In this document: positions 27,235 to 36,180 of the stretch, piece after piece
Position numbering within the stretch: the first letter of the stretch is position 1
Layout of the letters: every line of letters starts with the position of its first letter
Assembly (NCBI GenBank): GCA_025936675.1
Contig: JAICSX010000002.1
Location: 1-64,000 of the forward strand
Direction of reading: 5' to 3'
Source of the DNA: Sphingomonas sp.
GTDB lineage: Bacteria; Pseudomonadota; Alphaproteobacteria; Sphingomonadales; Sphingomonadaceae
DNA length: 64,000 nt
Position numbers and translations under genes: made by a program
Notes under the pieces: model-generated
Database searches by the model: none
What the model was told of the DNA's origin: nothing
What the model saw: only the letters and a program-made list of their open reading frames with translations

Positions 27235-28734
27235 ATGGATTCAAGAGGCGACAAACCTGGCAAGGCAGAAACCGGCGTAGAAGGGCTCGACGAGATCCTC
27301 GCCGGCGGGCTGCACCGCGGGCGGGTCTATTTAATCGAGGGAAGTCCGGGGACCGGTAAGACGACCATCGCGACGCAATTCCTGCTTGCCGGCGCAAAAG
27401 AGGGTGAGATGGGCCTCTACATCACCCTTTCGGAGACGGAAGAGGAGCTTCGGGAGAGCGCCGCTTCGCACGGATGGGAGTTCGCCGACCCGGTTTCAGT
27501 GTACGAACTCGTGCCCCCGGAAAGCCTGCTCGACGAAGAGCAGCAGCAGAGCCTGCTCTACTCCTCCGACCTTGAACTCGGCGAGACCACCAAGCGCATC
27601 TTCGAAGCGATCGAGAAGTACAACCCGCGCCGAATCATCGTCGACAGCCTCTCGGAAATCCGGCTGCTCGCGCAAAGCTCGCTCCGCTATCGGCGGCAGG
27701 TGCTGGCGCTGAAGCATTATTTCGCGCGCAACGGCGCGACCGTCGTGATGCTCGACGATCTCACCAGCGAAACCCACGACAAGACGGTGCACAGCGTAGC
27801 TCATGGGGTGATCCGGCTCGAGGAGCTGGCCCCTGACTATGGAGCCGACCGCCGGCGGCTGCGGGTCATCAAATATCGCGGCCAGAGCTTCCGCGGCGGC
27901 TACCATGACATGATCATCAAGACCGGCGGCGTGACGGTCTTCCCGCGCCTGGTTTCCGCGGAACATAAGCGCGACTTCGAACGTGAAGCGCTGCCGAGCA
28001 ACTCAGCCGAGCTGAACCAGCTACTTGGCGGCGGAATCGAGCGCGGATCGAGCACGCTCGTTCTGGGCCCGGCCGGCACCGGCAAGACGCTGCTGACGCT
28101 GAGCTTTGCGGTGCAGTCGATAGAGCGCGGCGAAAACGCGGCCATGTTCATCTTCGATGAGGAGATGGGACTGTTGTTCCAGCGGGCGAAGGGCCTGGGT
28201 TTGGACCTCGAGGCGCTGCGCGATACCGGTCGTCTGATTATCGAGCAGGTCGACGCCGCCGAGCTTGCACCGGGCGAATTCGCGCAGCGGGTCAGGAGCT
28301 GCGTCGAGGAGCATTCGGCGCGGACGGTCGTAATCGACAGCCTCAACGGCTACCAAGCCGCGATGCCGGAGGAAAAGCAGCTGATCCTCCACATGCACGA
28401 ACTGCTGCAGTTCCTGAACCGACAGGGCGCGACGACTTTCCTGACGGTCGCCCAGCACGGGCTCGTCGGCGATATGCGCGCGCCGGTCGACGTCACCTAT
28501 CTTGCCGACACCGTGATCCTGCTCCGCTATTTCGAGGCGATGGGCCGGGTCCGACGCGCGATCTCCGTGATTAAGAAGCGCACTAGCGCGCACGAAGACA
28601 CGATCCGCGAATATTGCATCGGAAAGGGTGGGATCGCGCTCGGGCCGCCGCTGATGAACTTCCAAGGGGTGCTTCGCGGGGTTCCCGAGATGATCGGCGT
28701 CGAGCAATCGCTCATGGAATTCGGACGAACGTGA
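27235..28734 (+). CDS. KaiC-like double RecA-domain ATPase
   Basis: 499 residues with two KaiC/RadA-type ATPase domains. The first (about 10-240) has Walker A GSPGTGKTT, the second (about 255-490) GPAGTGKTL. The stretch aligning with the cyanobacterial KaiC autophosphorylation site reads VDVTYLADTVILL, so the Ser-Thr pair is not preserved. No kaiA or kaiB is nearby. The hybrid kinase gene behind it overlaps by 4 bases (GTGA), so the ATPase probably works with that kinase in signalling. A circadian role is not implied. Confidence 0.88.
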   Translation: MDSRGDKPGKAETGVEGLDEILAGGLHRGRVYLIEGSPGTGKTTIATQFLLAGAKEGEMGLYITLSETEEELRESAASHGWEFADPVSVYELVPPESLLDEEQQQSLLYSSDLELGETTKRIFEAIEKYNPRRIIVDSLSEIRLLAQSSLRYRRQVLALKHYFARNGATVVMLDDLTSETHDKTVHSVAHGVIRLEELAPDYGADRRRLRVIKYRGQSFRGGYHDMIIKTGGVTVFPRLVSAEHKRDFEREALPSNSAELNQLLGGGIERGSSTLVLGPAGTGKTLLTLSFAVQSIERGENAAMFIFDEEMGLLFQRAKGLGLDLEALRDTGRLIIEQVDAAELAPGEFAQRVRSCVEEHSARTVVIDSLNGYQAAMPEEKQLILHMHELLQFLNRQGATTFLTVAQHGLVGDMRAPVDVTYLADTVILLRYFEAMGRVRRAISVIKKRTSAHEDTIREYCIGKGGIALGPPLMNFQGVLRGVPEMIGVEQSLMEFGRT

Positions 28735-30410
28735 CAAACGCCGAGCGATCCACCACGGCGTTGATCCTGGCGCCGGTCGGCCGCGACGCAGGCGTTGCCG
28801 CCGGAATGCTACGCGAGGCGGATATCGGTTCGGTCATTTGTCCGGACCTAGATTGCCTCGCGAGCGAGTTGTCGAACGGCGTCGGGTTCGTGCTCGTCAC
28901 CGAAGAGGCTTTGGTCGGCAGGGACCTGCGGAGGCTTTGCGCTTGGATCGACGACCAGCCCGAATGGTCCGATCTCCCGTTCGTCCTGCTGACGCACAAG
29001 GGCGGAGGCCTGGAGCGGAACCCGGAAGCCGGCAGGCTGCTGGACGCGCTCGGCAATGTCACCTTCCTCGAGCGGCCGTTTCATCCGACGACGCTCGTCA
29101 GCCTCGCGCGCGCTGCGCTTCGGGCACGGCTCCGCCAATATGATGCGCGTGCGCGGCTCGAGGAACTTCAGCAAAGCGAGGAGCGGCTGCGCACCGCCAA
29201 TGAAACGCTCGAAATCCGCGTTGCCGAACGGACCCGCGAGCATGAGCTTGCGCTCGCCAAGCTTCACCAGGCCCAGAAGCTGGAGACGCTCGGCCAGTTG
29301 ACCGGCGGTGTTGCGCACGATTTTAATAACCTGCTCACGCCGGTGATCGGCAATCTCGACCTGCTACGCCGGCGGTTGTCGCCGGCCGACCCTTCGCAGC
29401 GGCTGATCGACGCGGCCTTGCAGGCGGCGAGCCGCGCGGCGACGCTGGTGCAGCGGCTCCTTGCCTTTGCGAGGCGACAGGACTTGCGCGTGCGGCCGGT
29501 CAATGTCGGGATTTTGCTCGACGGGATGAAGGACCTCATCCGCCGCTCGATCGACCCAGCGATCGAGGTCGAAATCGACCACCCGCCGGAGCTTCCGCCG
29601 GCGCGGGTCGACCCGAGTCAGCTAGAACTCGCCGTGCTCAATCTTGCGATCAACGCCCGCGACGCGATGCCGCGCGGGGGCAAGCTGTCCATCGAGGCTG
29701 ATGCGGTCTCTTCATCGGGCGGCGGTGAATTGCCTTCGGGCGACTATGTCCGGATCACGGTACGCGATACCGGCATTGGAATGGACGAGCAAACGCTCGC
29801 CCGCGCGATCGAGCCCTTCTTTTCGACCAAGGGCCTCGGTAAAGGCACAGGCCTCGGGCTTTCTATGGTGCACGGCCTCGCAGCGCAGCTCGGCGGCGTG
29901 CTCAACCTGACGAGCAGCCCTGGGGAAGGCACCGCAGCCGAGATTTGGCTCCCGCTGGCAGCAGAAGCAGCGGCGGTCGAGGAGCTCGAATCCGGCGCGC
30001 CGGTGCGTGCTCCGCGCCAAGCAACGATCCTTCTTGTCGACGACGAGGAGCTGGTCCGGATGGCCACCGCCGAAATGCTGAGTGATCTCGGTTACACGCT
30101 CGTAGAAGCGAATTCGGCGGCCGAAGCCCTGCGCTTGCTGCGCAGTCGACAGCCGCCCGACCTTATGATCACTGACTATTTGATGCCCGGAATGAATGGT
30201 GCCGAGCTCATGGAGCTCGCAGGTCCGCTGGCGCCCGCGATGAAGCACATGTTAATCACAGGGTATTCGAACGTGGCCGAGGGGCCGGCCGAATCGGTGC
30301 CGAGATTGGCAAAGCCGTTCCGTTACGCCGATCTAGCGCGATTGGTTGCCGATCTGCTGACGTGCGAGCCCGACGGCAAGGTGGTGCAATTCCCGATGCG
30401 AGGCCGTTAA
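28731..30410 (+). CDS. hybrid histidine kinase/response regulator coupled to the KaiC-like ATPase
   Basis: 559 residues from the GTG that overlaps the ATPase stop (GTGA); a longer frame to 28614 lies inside the ATPase gene and is rejected. An N-terminal receiver-like region without a clear phospho-Asp covers about 8-125, then a coiled coil (about 135-185). The HisKA has [17 protein letters not shown], the HATPase [13 protein letters not shown], and the C-terminal receiver has the Asp in LMITDYLMPGMNG and Lys in RLAKPF. No membrane segment is present, so it is a soluble kinase. It probably receives its signal from the ATPase. Confidence 0.87.
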   Translation: MTNAERSTTALILAPVGRDAGVAAGMLREADIGSVICPDLDCLASELSNGVGFVLVTEEALVGRDLRRLCAWIDDQPEWSDLPFVLLTHKGGGLERNPEAGRLLDALGNVTFLERPFHPTTLVSLARAALRARLRQYDARARLEELQQSEERLRTANETLEIRVAERTREHELALAKLHQAQKLETLGQLTGGVAHDFNNLLTPVIGNLDLLRRRLSPADPSQRLIDAALQAASRAATLVQRLLAFARRQDLRVRPVNVGILLDGMKDLIRRSIDPAIEVEIDHPPELPPARVDPSQLELAVLNLAINARDAMPRGGKLSIEADAVSSSGGGELPSGDYVRITVRDTGIGMDEQTLARAIEPFFSTKGLGKGTGLGLSMVHGLAAQLGGVLNLTSSPGEGTAAEIWLPLAAEAAAVEELESGAPVRAPRQATILLVDDEELVRMATAEMLSDLGYTLVEANSAAEALRLLRSRQPPDLMITDYLMPGMNGAELMELAGPLAPAMKHMLITGYSNVAEGPAESVPRLAKPFRYADLARLVADLLTCEPDGKVVQFPMRGR

Positions 30411-30769
30411 CGCGCCGAAGAGCGTCTAAAAACAGCGATTTAAGCTAATGAACCGGACTTCGGAGAATATGTGAATACACATTTACCCTGACCTGCGGGG
30501 CAAATCTCTGAGTCTGACGGCGAGATGGCGGCGCGTCAGAGGTAGATTTCCCGGCTGCTATGCGCCCTTTGCGGCCATGCCGGCGGCGATGCACCAAATC
30601 GCAAGCGGACGATCGTTCAGCTAGAGAATGCAGAGGCGGATCGTCGCGCACAATCTTCTATTTTTCGTCGCGGTCCGCAGCAAAGCAAAGTCCGGAATAT
30701 TACGGATAAGGCGTTGAGCAAGCGCTCGTCATTTCAAGCGTCTGACGCACTTCAAGTGGAGTTAGATGA
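30411..30769. other. 359-base intergenic region before the NO-reductase group
   Basis: No convincing gene; a 68-codon minus-strand frame (30445-30651) has no start signal. A perfect small palindrome ATGTG-AATA-CACAT lies near 30467, and GAGC-AAGC-GCTC near 30717. An FNR/NnrR-type TTGAT-N4-ATCAA box was looked for and not found. Confidence 0.45.
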
Positions 30770-31195
30770 ATGGCTGATCGTCAAACAAAAGAACAATTGT
30801 TCGCACGCGGCGAGGTTGTCGCCGCTCCTCGGGAACGCGCTTGCATGGATCAGAGCTTCGAACTTCCCACAGGCATTTACGTAGCAATGATCTCGATGTT
30901 CACCGGCTTCATTGCCGTGCTCGGGCTCGCCTTTCGCGGTGGCCACATGGAGGTCGTCGTTGGCGTCATCTTGGCGTTCATCGCAGCATTCTTTGCCATT
31001 CCGACGATTTTCCCCGCTGTTGCTGGAGATAAGAGCACTAAGAAAGCACTCAGTTGGTTTGAATTCCGTACGCGCGGAATCCAGACTGCAACGGGGCACT
31101 CGACAGCCCGCGAGGCTACAGTCCTCGTGCTTCTTCTGCCGTTTCTCATTCTGTGCTTTGGAATTGCTGTGGTAAGCATCGCGGCGTTCAGCTGA
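30770..31195 (+). CDS. small three-helix membrane protein next to norB
   Basis: 141 residues. A soluble N terminus (about 1-33) is followed by membrane segments near 34-54, 60-82 and 112-138. No known domain is recognised. GTGGAG precedes the ATG. It lies 79 bases upstream of the quinol NO reductase gene in the same direction, which suggests an accessory role in that system. This is inference from position only. Confidence 0.6.
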   Translation: MADRQTKEQLFARGEVVAAPRERACMDQSFELPTGIYVAMISMFTGFIAVLGLAFRGGHMEVVVGVILAFIAAFFAIPTIFPAVAGDKSTKKALSWFEFRTRGIQTATGHSTAREATVLVLLLPFLILCFGIAVVSIAAFS

Positions 31196-31274
31196 ACTCG
31201 ACGTCTTGATTCGTCGCGATGGCGTCGTTTAACCAAAGTAAGGGTCGCGTTGTCTGTAAGAGGGGAGCCAACAG

Positions 31275-33677
31275 GTGCAGGAGCAAGCGCTTAGCCAACC
31301 GATAAGCGATCCTATCAGCAACATCTTGAAGTGGATCTTGCTGGTTGTGGCGATCATTTGCTTTGCGCTGATGGCGTGGGCCACGGTCCTGACCTACGAA
31401 AAAGCGCCACCGCATCCCCAGGCGTTCAGCGACAGCTCGGGCGCCGTGATCATGACCGCTGATGATATTGCGGCCGGAAAAGGTGGTTTCCAGAAAGCAG
31501 ACCTCATGGACTACGGCAGCATCTACGGCATGGGGTCGTACTTCGGGGAGGATTACACAGCTTCAACGCTTGCGCGCCTTGGCGTGCTCACCAAGCAAAG
31601 TCTCACCAACTCTGCGAGCACGCCGCCGAACACCCCGGCCCCCGCGAACACGTCGCTCGCAACAACGGGGCCGGCCGGTACGCCGCCTGCAGCGACGACG
31701 CCGGAAGCTACCTCGACAGGTGACGCACTGGCCGATGCAGTTGCTACCGCACAGATGCAAAAGCAGCTCCAGGGGATCGACCTCACGCAAAAGAGGGTCG
31801 TTTTGCCGAAGGCGGTCGCGGAGGCCGTCCGCCAGCTGCAGGGCGAGCTTTCGACCAAGCTCAACACGTCAAATCTCTCGGCGGGCTGGGTTCCAGCAAA
31901 GAGCCTCAATCCAGCGCTTCGACAGCAGACCGCGGATTTCATCATCTATTCGGCGATCACAACCGTCGCCAGACGTCCAGGTCATCCGAATACGTCGTGG
32001 ACGGAGAACTGGCCGTTCGAGCCGAGTGTCGGCAACACGCCGACAACCAACACCTTCCAGTGGACCTGGATCAGCTTCTGCTTCACGTTTTTCGCAATGG
32101 GGTTCGTGCTGTGGCTCTATCGAGCCTACCTCGATCACCCCGACGATGAGCCAATGGAACGGGGCCTCGCCGCATATCGCGCGCTGACGCCCAGCCAGAT
32201 CAAGACAGGTAAGTACTTCCTGGTCGTGGCGCTGGTGTTCCTCGCCTCGCAAGGTGCGGGCGCAATCATGGCTCACTCCTATTATGACCGGGAGACATTT
32301 TACGGAATCCAGCTCAATTACATTCTTCCGTACAATTTCCTCAGGAGCTTCCACCTCCAGGCTCCGATTATCTGGATTGGACTCGGGTGGATCGCGAGCG
32401 GCCTGTTCATTGCTCCGGCAATTGCCGGCGGGCGTGAGGCAAAAGGACAAGGCTTCCTCGTCGACCTGCTGTTCTGGGTCTCGCTGTTCGTCGTCGCAGC
32501 GGCGCTCACCGGCAACTATCTCGGCATTCAGGGCGTGATCGACAAAGGGTGGTTCTGGTTCGGGAACCAGGGACTATCCTACATTCAGCTCGGTCGCTTC
32601 TGGCAAATCCTATTCTTCGTCGCGCTGTTGAGCTGGAGCGGACTCATGTTCCGCGCGCTGTGGCCCACCAAGGACACGCTCATCGAAGCAACCCGGCAGT
32701 TCTGGAGCGGGCGGATTCGCCTCGAGCACTTGATCTGGGCTGCCACCATCAACGTCGCGATCCTCTATGTGTTTGGCATGATCCCGCTGACTGGGATTGA
32801 GAAGAGCTTCACGCTGACGGACTTCTGGCGCTGGTGGGTGGTGCACCTCTGGGTCGAACAGTCGTTCGAATTTTTCGCCGTCGCAATGAGCGCCTACCTG
32901 CTGATGTCGCTCGGCCTCGTTTCAAGGAAGCTCGCCGAACGGTCGGTGTACCTCGAACTCATCCTCATCTTCATGGGCGGCGTGCTCGGTACTGGCCATC
33001 ACCTGTACTGGGCCGGTGGACCGAGCATGTGGGTGCCCTTGGGAACGATGTTCTCGTTCATTGAGGTTCTCCCGCTGGTGCTGCTAATCCTCGAGGCGAT
33101 CACGCAGCATCGTCTAATAAAGGGCGCCGGCGCCGCCTTCGATTACGGGTTGGCCTATCTCTACATCATCGGCTCGGCGTTCTGGAATTTCGTGGGTGCC
33201 GGCGTCTTCGGGGGTGGCACCCTCAACGCGCCGCTCGTCAATTACTACGAGCACGGCACGTTCCTGACGCTAAACCACGCACATACGTCGCTGTTCGGCG
33301 CGTTCGGTCTCCTTGCTCTTGGTCTTATCTACTTTTGCCTTCGCTACCGCGCGGGCCCGGATGTCGAGTTCAACGAGGGGCCAGGCCGCATCGCCTTCTG
33401 GTGCTACAATCTCGGCCTGCTGATGTGGATCTTTCTCCACTTCTTCCCGATCGGCTGGCCGCAGCTCAACGCCGTTTACGAGCACGGCCTCGCTTGGGCC
33501 CGCAGCCAGGCCTTTTACGACCAGACTCGCTTCTGGCAGTGGATGCGCCTTCCGGGCGATGTCGTCTTCTCGGCCGGGGCACTCATCATGGGCTGGGACT
33601 TCCTGATGAAGCTCGGCAAGCCGCGCGGACAGCAGTCGGAACCGCGCGCTCGCGTAGCCGCTCTGCCTGCGGAGTGA
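31275..33677 (+). CDS. norB: quinol-dependent nitric oxide reductase (qNOR)
   Basis: Inner-membrane enzyme that reduces NO to N2O with quinol. It is 800 residues long, with the N-terminal extension fused to a NorB-like heme-copper oxidase core of about 12 helices. Visible ligands are the His and Glu in VVHLWVEQSFEFF, the His pair in GTGHHLYWAGGP, and heme His residues in NHAHTSLFGAFG. The start is GTG after AGGGGAG. An Ala/Thr/Pro-rich run (residues about 113-150) is inserted in the periplasmic domain and makes the protein longer than usual. nnrS follows after 9 bases. Confidence 0.93.
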   Translation: MQEQALSQPISDPISNILKWILLVVAIICFALMAWATVLTYEKAPPHPQAFSDSSGAVIMTADDIAAGKGGFQKADLMDYGSIYGMGSYFGEDYTASTLARLGVLTKQSLTNSASTPPNTPAPANTSLATTGPAGTPPAATTPEATSTGDALADAVATAQMQKQLQGIDLTQKRVVLPKAVAEAVRQLQGELSTKLNTSNLSAGWVPAKSLNPALRQQTADFIIYSAITTVARRPGHPNTSWTENWPFEPSVGNTPTTNTFQWTWISFCFTFFAMGFVLWLYRAYLDHPDDEPMERGLAAYRALTPSQIKTGKYFLVVALVFLASQGAGAIMAHSYYDRETFYGIQLNYILPYNFLRSFHLQAPIIWIGLGWIASGLFIAPAIAGGREAKGQGFLVDLLFWVSLFVVAAALTGNYLGIQGVIDKGWFWFGNQGLSYIQLGRFWQILFFVALLSWSGLMFRALWPTKDTLIEATRQFWSGRIRLEHLIWAATINVAILYVFGMIPLTGIEKSFTLTDFWRWWVVHLWVEQSFEFFAVAMSAYLLMSLGLVSRKLAERSVYLELILIFMGGVLGTGHHLYWAGGPSMWVPLGTMFSFIEVLPLVLLILEAITQHRLIKGAGAAFDYGLAYLYIIGSAFWNFVGAGVFGGGTLNAPLVNYYEHGTFLTLNHAHTSLFGAFGLLALGLIYFCLRYRAGPDVEFNEGPGRIAFWCYNLGLLMWIFLHFFPIGWPQLNAVYEHGLAWARSQAFYDQTRFWQWMRLPGDVVFSAGALIMGWDFLMKLGKPRGQQSEPRARVAALPAE

Positions 33678-33686
33678 CCCTCTGAA

Positions 33687-34919
33687 GTGACCGAAGCTAA
33701 AAGGCCGAATGTCACGCGGGGCGAGCAGATGCTTGCCCTCCGCAAGCGGCGCATGGCGGACGCTCACCCGTTTCTGCGCGGAGGGTTTCGTCCGTTCTTC
33801 TTCGGAGCGGCGACGTGGGGCGTCATTGCGATGCTGCTTTGGCTTTGCGTGCTCGCAGGGCAGCTCACCCTGCCAACGCGCTTCGACGCGGTCTCGTGGC
33901 ACCGACACGAGATGCTGTTCGGGTTCGTGGGCGCGGCGGTTTCAGGTTTCCTGCTTACCGCCATCCCGAACTGGACCGGTCGACTTCCGATCGCAGGCAA
34001 GCCTTTGCTTTCACTATTTGGCTTGTGGGGCGCCGCCCGTCTCGCGGTTCTGTTCTCTGGGCTCATCGGCTTCTGGCCAGCAGCGATCCTAGACACTGGC
34101 CTGTTCGTCTCGCTTTCCGCGCTCGCGGCGCGCGAAGTGCTCGCCAGCAACAACCGCAACGTGCCGATCGTCGGACTCGTGCTCCTCTTCGGACTGGCGG
34201 ACGGCGCGGATTACGCTGGCTCAGCCGGTCTGGTTTCCGCTGATTTGGGCTGGCGAGGCGCGATCGCGCTTGTGATCATCATGATCTCGTTGATCGGCGG
34301 CCGGATCATTCCGTCTTTCACCAGGAACTGGATGGTGAAACAGCGCATGACAGGTGCGCTGCCGACCCAGCCGGAGATGTTTGACCTGTTGGTGATTGCG
34401 TCCACCGCCGCAGCGCTTTTCTTCTGGCTTGCCTTTGCTGGTGATCGCCTCACTGGCTACATGCTCATTCTGGCAGCCCTGGCGCAGGCGCTGCGCCTCT
34501 TGCGATGGGGTGGGCTCCGAACGGCGAGCGACCCGTTGGTTCTCGTCCTGCACCTTGGCTATAGTTGGGTGCCCATCGGCCTTCTGCTGCTCGGTCTCTC
34601 CATCGGCGGCGCGGATATCATGGAGAGCGCAGGCGTCCACGCGCTGACTGCAGGCGCAATGACCACGATGATCTTGGCCGTCATGAGTCGTGCGAGTCTG
34701 GGCCACACCGCGCGCGAGCTGAAGGCATCCCCGATAACCGTGGCAGCCTATATTTTCGTGACAGCCGGCTCAATGTTGCGCGTCGCTGCGGCTCTGGGTG
34801 TTGGCTCTTATGCAATCATGCTGGACGTGGCCGGCACGTTCTGGGGCGGCGCGCTGCTGTTGTTCGTGATGGTTTACAGTCCGATTTTGTGGCGGCCGCG
34901 GCTTGGTGAGCGCGAGTAG
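33687..34919 (+). CDS. NnrS family membrane protein
   Basis: 410-residue protein with about twelve hydrophobic segments. NnrS hallmarks are HPFLRGGFRPFFF near the N terminus, WHRHEMLFGFVGAAVSGFLLTAIPNWTG in two overlapping parts, and GGRIIPSFTRNW. Family members protect iron centres during NO stress. It lies 9 bases behind norB, so both are almost surely one operon. The GTG at 33687 gives 14 extra residues before an internal Met; the exact start is uncertain. Confidence 0.9.
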   Translation: MTEAKRPNVTRGEQMLALRKRRMADAHPFLRGGFRPFFFGAATWGVIAMLLWLCVLAGQLTLPTRFDAVSWHRHEMLFGFVGAAVSGFLLTAIPNWTGRLPIAGKPLLSLFGLWGAARLAVLFSGLIGFWPAAILDTGLFVSLSALAAREVLASNNRNVPIVGLVLLFGLADGADYAGSAGLVSADLGWRGAIALVIIMISLIGGRIIPSFTRNWMVKQRMTGALPTQPEMFDLLVIASTAAALFFWLAFAGDRLTGYMLILAALAQALRLLRWGGLRTASDPLVLVLHLGYSWVPIGLLLLGLSIGGADIMESAGVHALTAGAMTTMILAVMSRASLGHTARELKASPITVAAYIFVTAGSMLRVAAALGVGSYAIMLDVAGTFWGGALLLFVMVYSPILWRPRLGERE

Positions 34920-35356
34920 GCAGTGAGCCTCGCGATCGACGAACTCGGCAGCAATCCACTCGCGCATTGCACGGGGCTGCCGGCTGTCGGCTAACGGCAG
35001 CTTCCCACTCCAAGGGGCTTGGCGCGGCTGCCGCGCAGCCGATTAGATTCAGCACTGGCGCGGCAGAGAAGCCGGACGTGCGCACATAGCTCGATTGCGC
35101 TCGGCGCTTCAGCCGACGCGGCCACCACAATCGCTTATCCCGTCGACAAAGGACTGCCCGAAGAACCGCACCACCGAGCCTCGACTGACACGTCGCCGTT
35201 AACGGCAGGAATGAGTCGAAAACCGACTCTAGCAACTCAGCATCAGGCAATGTCAGTTTGTGGCCGATAGCAGACGGTCCGCTGGTGCCAGCCTTCCACC
35301 TATTGCGGACATGAGCTCATCTGGTACGGTTCCCCACGTCGCTCGGGGCCGGCCGC
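34920..35356. other. 437-base intergenic region, decayed or non-coding
   Basis: No supported gene; an 83-codon plus frame (35019-35270) shows no start site or protein-like composition. It contains a GC-rich inverted repeat near 35030 (GGCTG...CAGCC), a hairpin GAGTCG-AAAAC-CGACTC at about 35212-35228, and one dispersed GTCCG...CGGAC element at 35277. Confidence 0.45.
35277..35310 (+). repeat. dispersed GTCCG...CGGAC element, copy 6
   Basis: GTCCGCTGGTGCCAGCC then TTCCACCTATTGCGGAC. The spacer is longer than in other copies, perhaps by a small insertion. Confidence 0.5.
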
Positions 35357-36067
35357 ATGCATGTTCATCTTCCTAAGCCGCTGCACGGCTGGCGTGAGTT
35401 TGTCGGTGAAGTAGGCATTATCGTGCTCGGCGTGCTGATCGCGCTCGGCGCCGAGCAGATCATCGATGACATACGCTGGCACCAGAAGGTCGAACGAACG
35501 AAAGCCGAATTGAATGCTGAGCTGCACGATGATGAACTGAGCGCGTACCGCTGGCTCAGCGATCATCGCTGCATGGAAAACGCCTTGGATGCCGCGGATC
35601 AGGCGGTGGGCCAAGCAAGGGACACTGGCCAAGTCGCACCAACTAGGGCCTATGATCCTCCTCTCCAGCTATTCACCAGCGACGCCTGGTTGAATGCCCG
35701 TTCGCTCGAAGTTGCTGACCGGATGGGACCCAGCGCAATGCGCACCTATTCCCGGCTATATTTCTTCCCAAGCGAGCTTCAGGGCAACATCGTTCAGTTG
35801 CATCAGCTTGCTTCTGAATTGAAGCCTCTCACCTACGGCCTGCGTCATGTCGCACCTGAAGAGGCCGGCGCATATCAGCGTAGTATCGCTAGGATTCGTG
35901 AACTCCAGCACCGGACGGAATACGCGGAGCTCTTGCTGCTGCAGCGGGGCCGAGAGGCTGGCATCCGCCTTTCCCGGCAAGAAATGGAAAGTGCGGTAGT
36001 GCGCTTCAGGTCAATTTATGGCCCATGCGTTTCCCCTCCCCACATCGACTCACCCGCGCCTGCGTAG
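35357..36067 (+). CDS. single-pass membrane hypothetical protein
   Basis: 236 residues. The N terminus reads MHVHLPKPLHGWREFVGEVG, then one membrane helix (about 18-36, IIVLGVLIALGAEQII), then a long helical, probably periplasmic, region. This N-terminal wording is shared by a family of uncharacterised proteins common in sphingomonads and often present in several copies; no function is known. A weak GGGG stretch precedes the ATG. Dispersed repeat elements stand on both sides (35277, 36097). Confidence 0.65.
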   Translation: MHVHLPKPLHGWREFVGEVGIIVLGVLIALGAEQIIDDIRWHQKVERTKAELNAELHDDELSAYRWLSDHRCMENALDAADQAVGQARDTGQVAPTRAYDPPLQLFTSDAWLNARSLEVADRMGPSAMRTYSRLYFFPSELQGNIVQLHQLASELKPLTYGLRHVAPEEAGAYQRSIARIRELQHRTEYAELLLLQRGREAGIRLSRQEMESAVVRFRSIYGPCVSPPHIDSPAPA

Positions 36068-36096
36068 CACGTAAAAGTTTCCTCGAGAGACGAACA

Positions 36097-36126
36097 TTTC
36101 CGCTTGCCATCCATTGCGAACCTTAG
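36097..36126 (+). repeat. degenerate dispersed element, copy 7
   Basis: TTTCCGCTTGCCATCCATT then GCGAACCTTAG. It fits the consensus of the other copies with several changes. Confidence 0.4.
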
Positions 36127-36180
36127 CTCACGGGCGCAAGCTTCGCTGGATCGGCCCATAGACCGATTGATCGGGGATCG

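Noticed and set aside
27235..28734. Circadian clock operon
   Set aside because: The KaiC-like protein lacks the Ser-Thr phosphorylation pair and no kaiA or kaiB is present nearby.
30411..31274. FNR/NnrR-type operator for the NO-reductase operon
   Set aside because: Only partial resemblances (TTGATTCG near 31206, GAGC...GCTC near 30717) were found, none a proper TTGAT-N4-ATCAA palindrome, so the Crp/Fnr gene at 37.5 kb cannot be tied to it.
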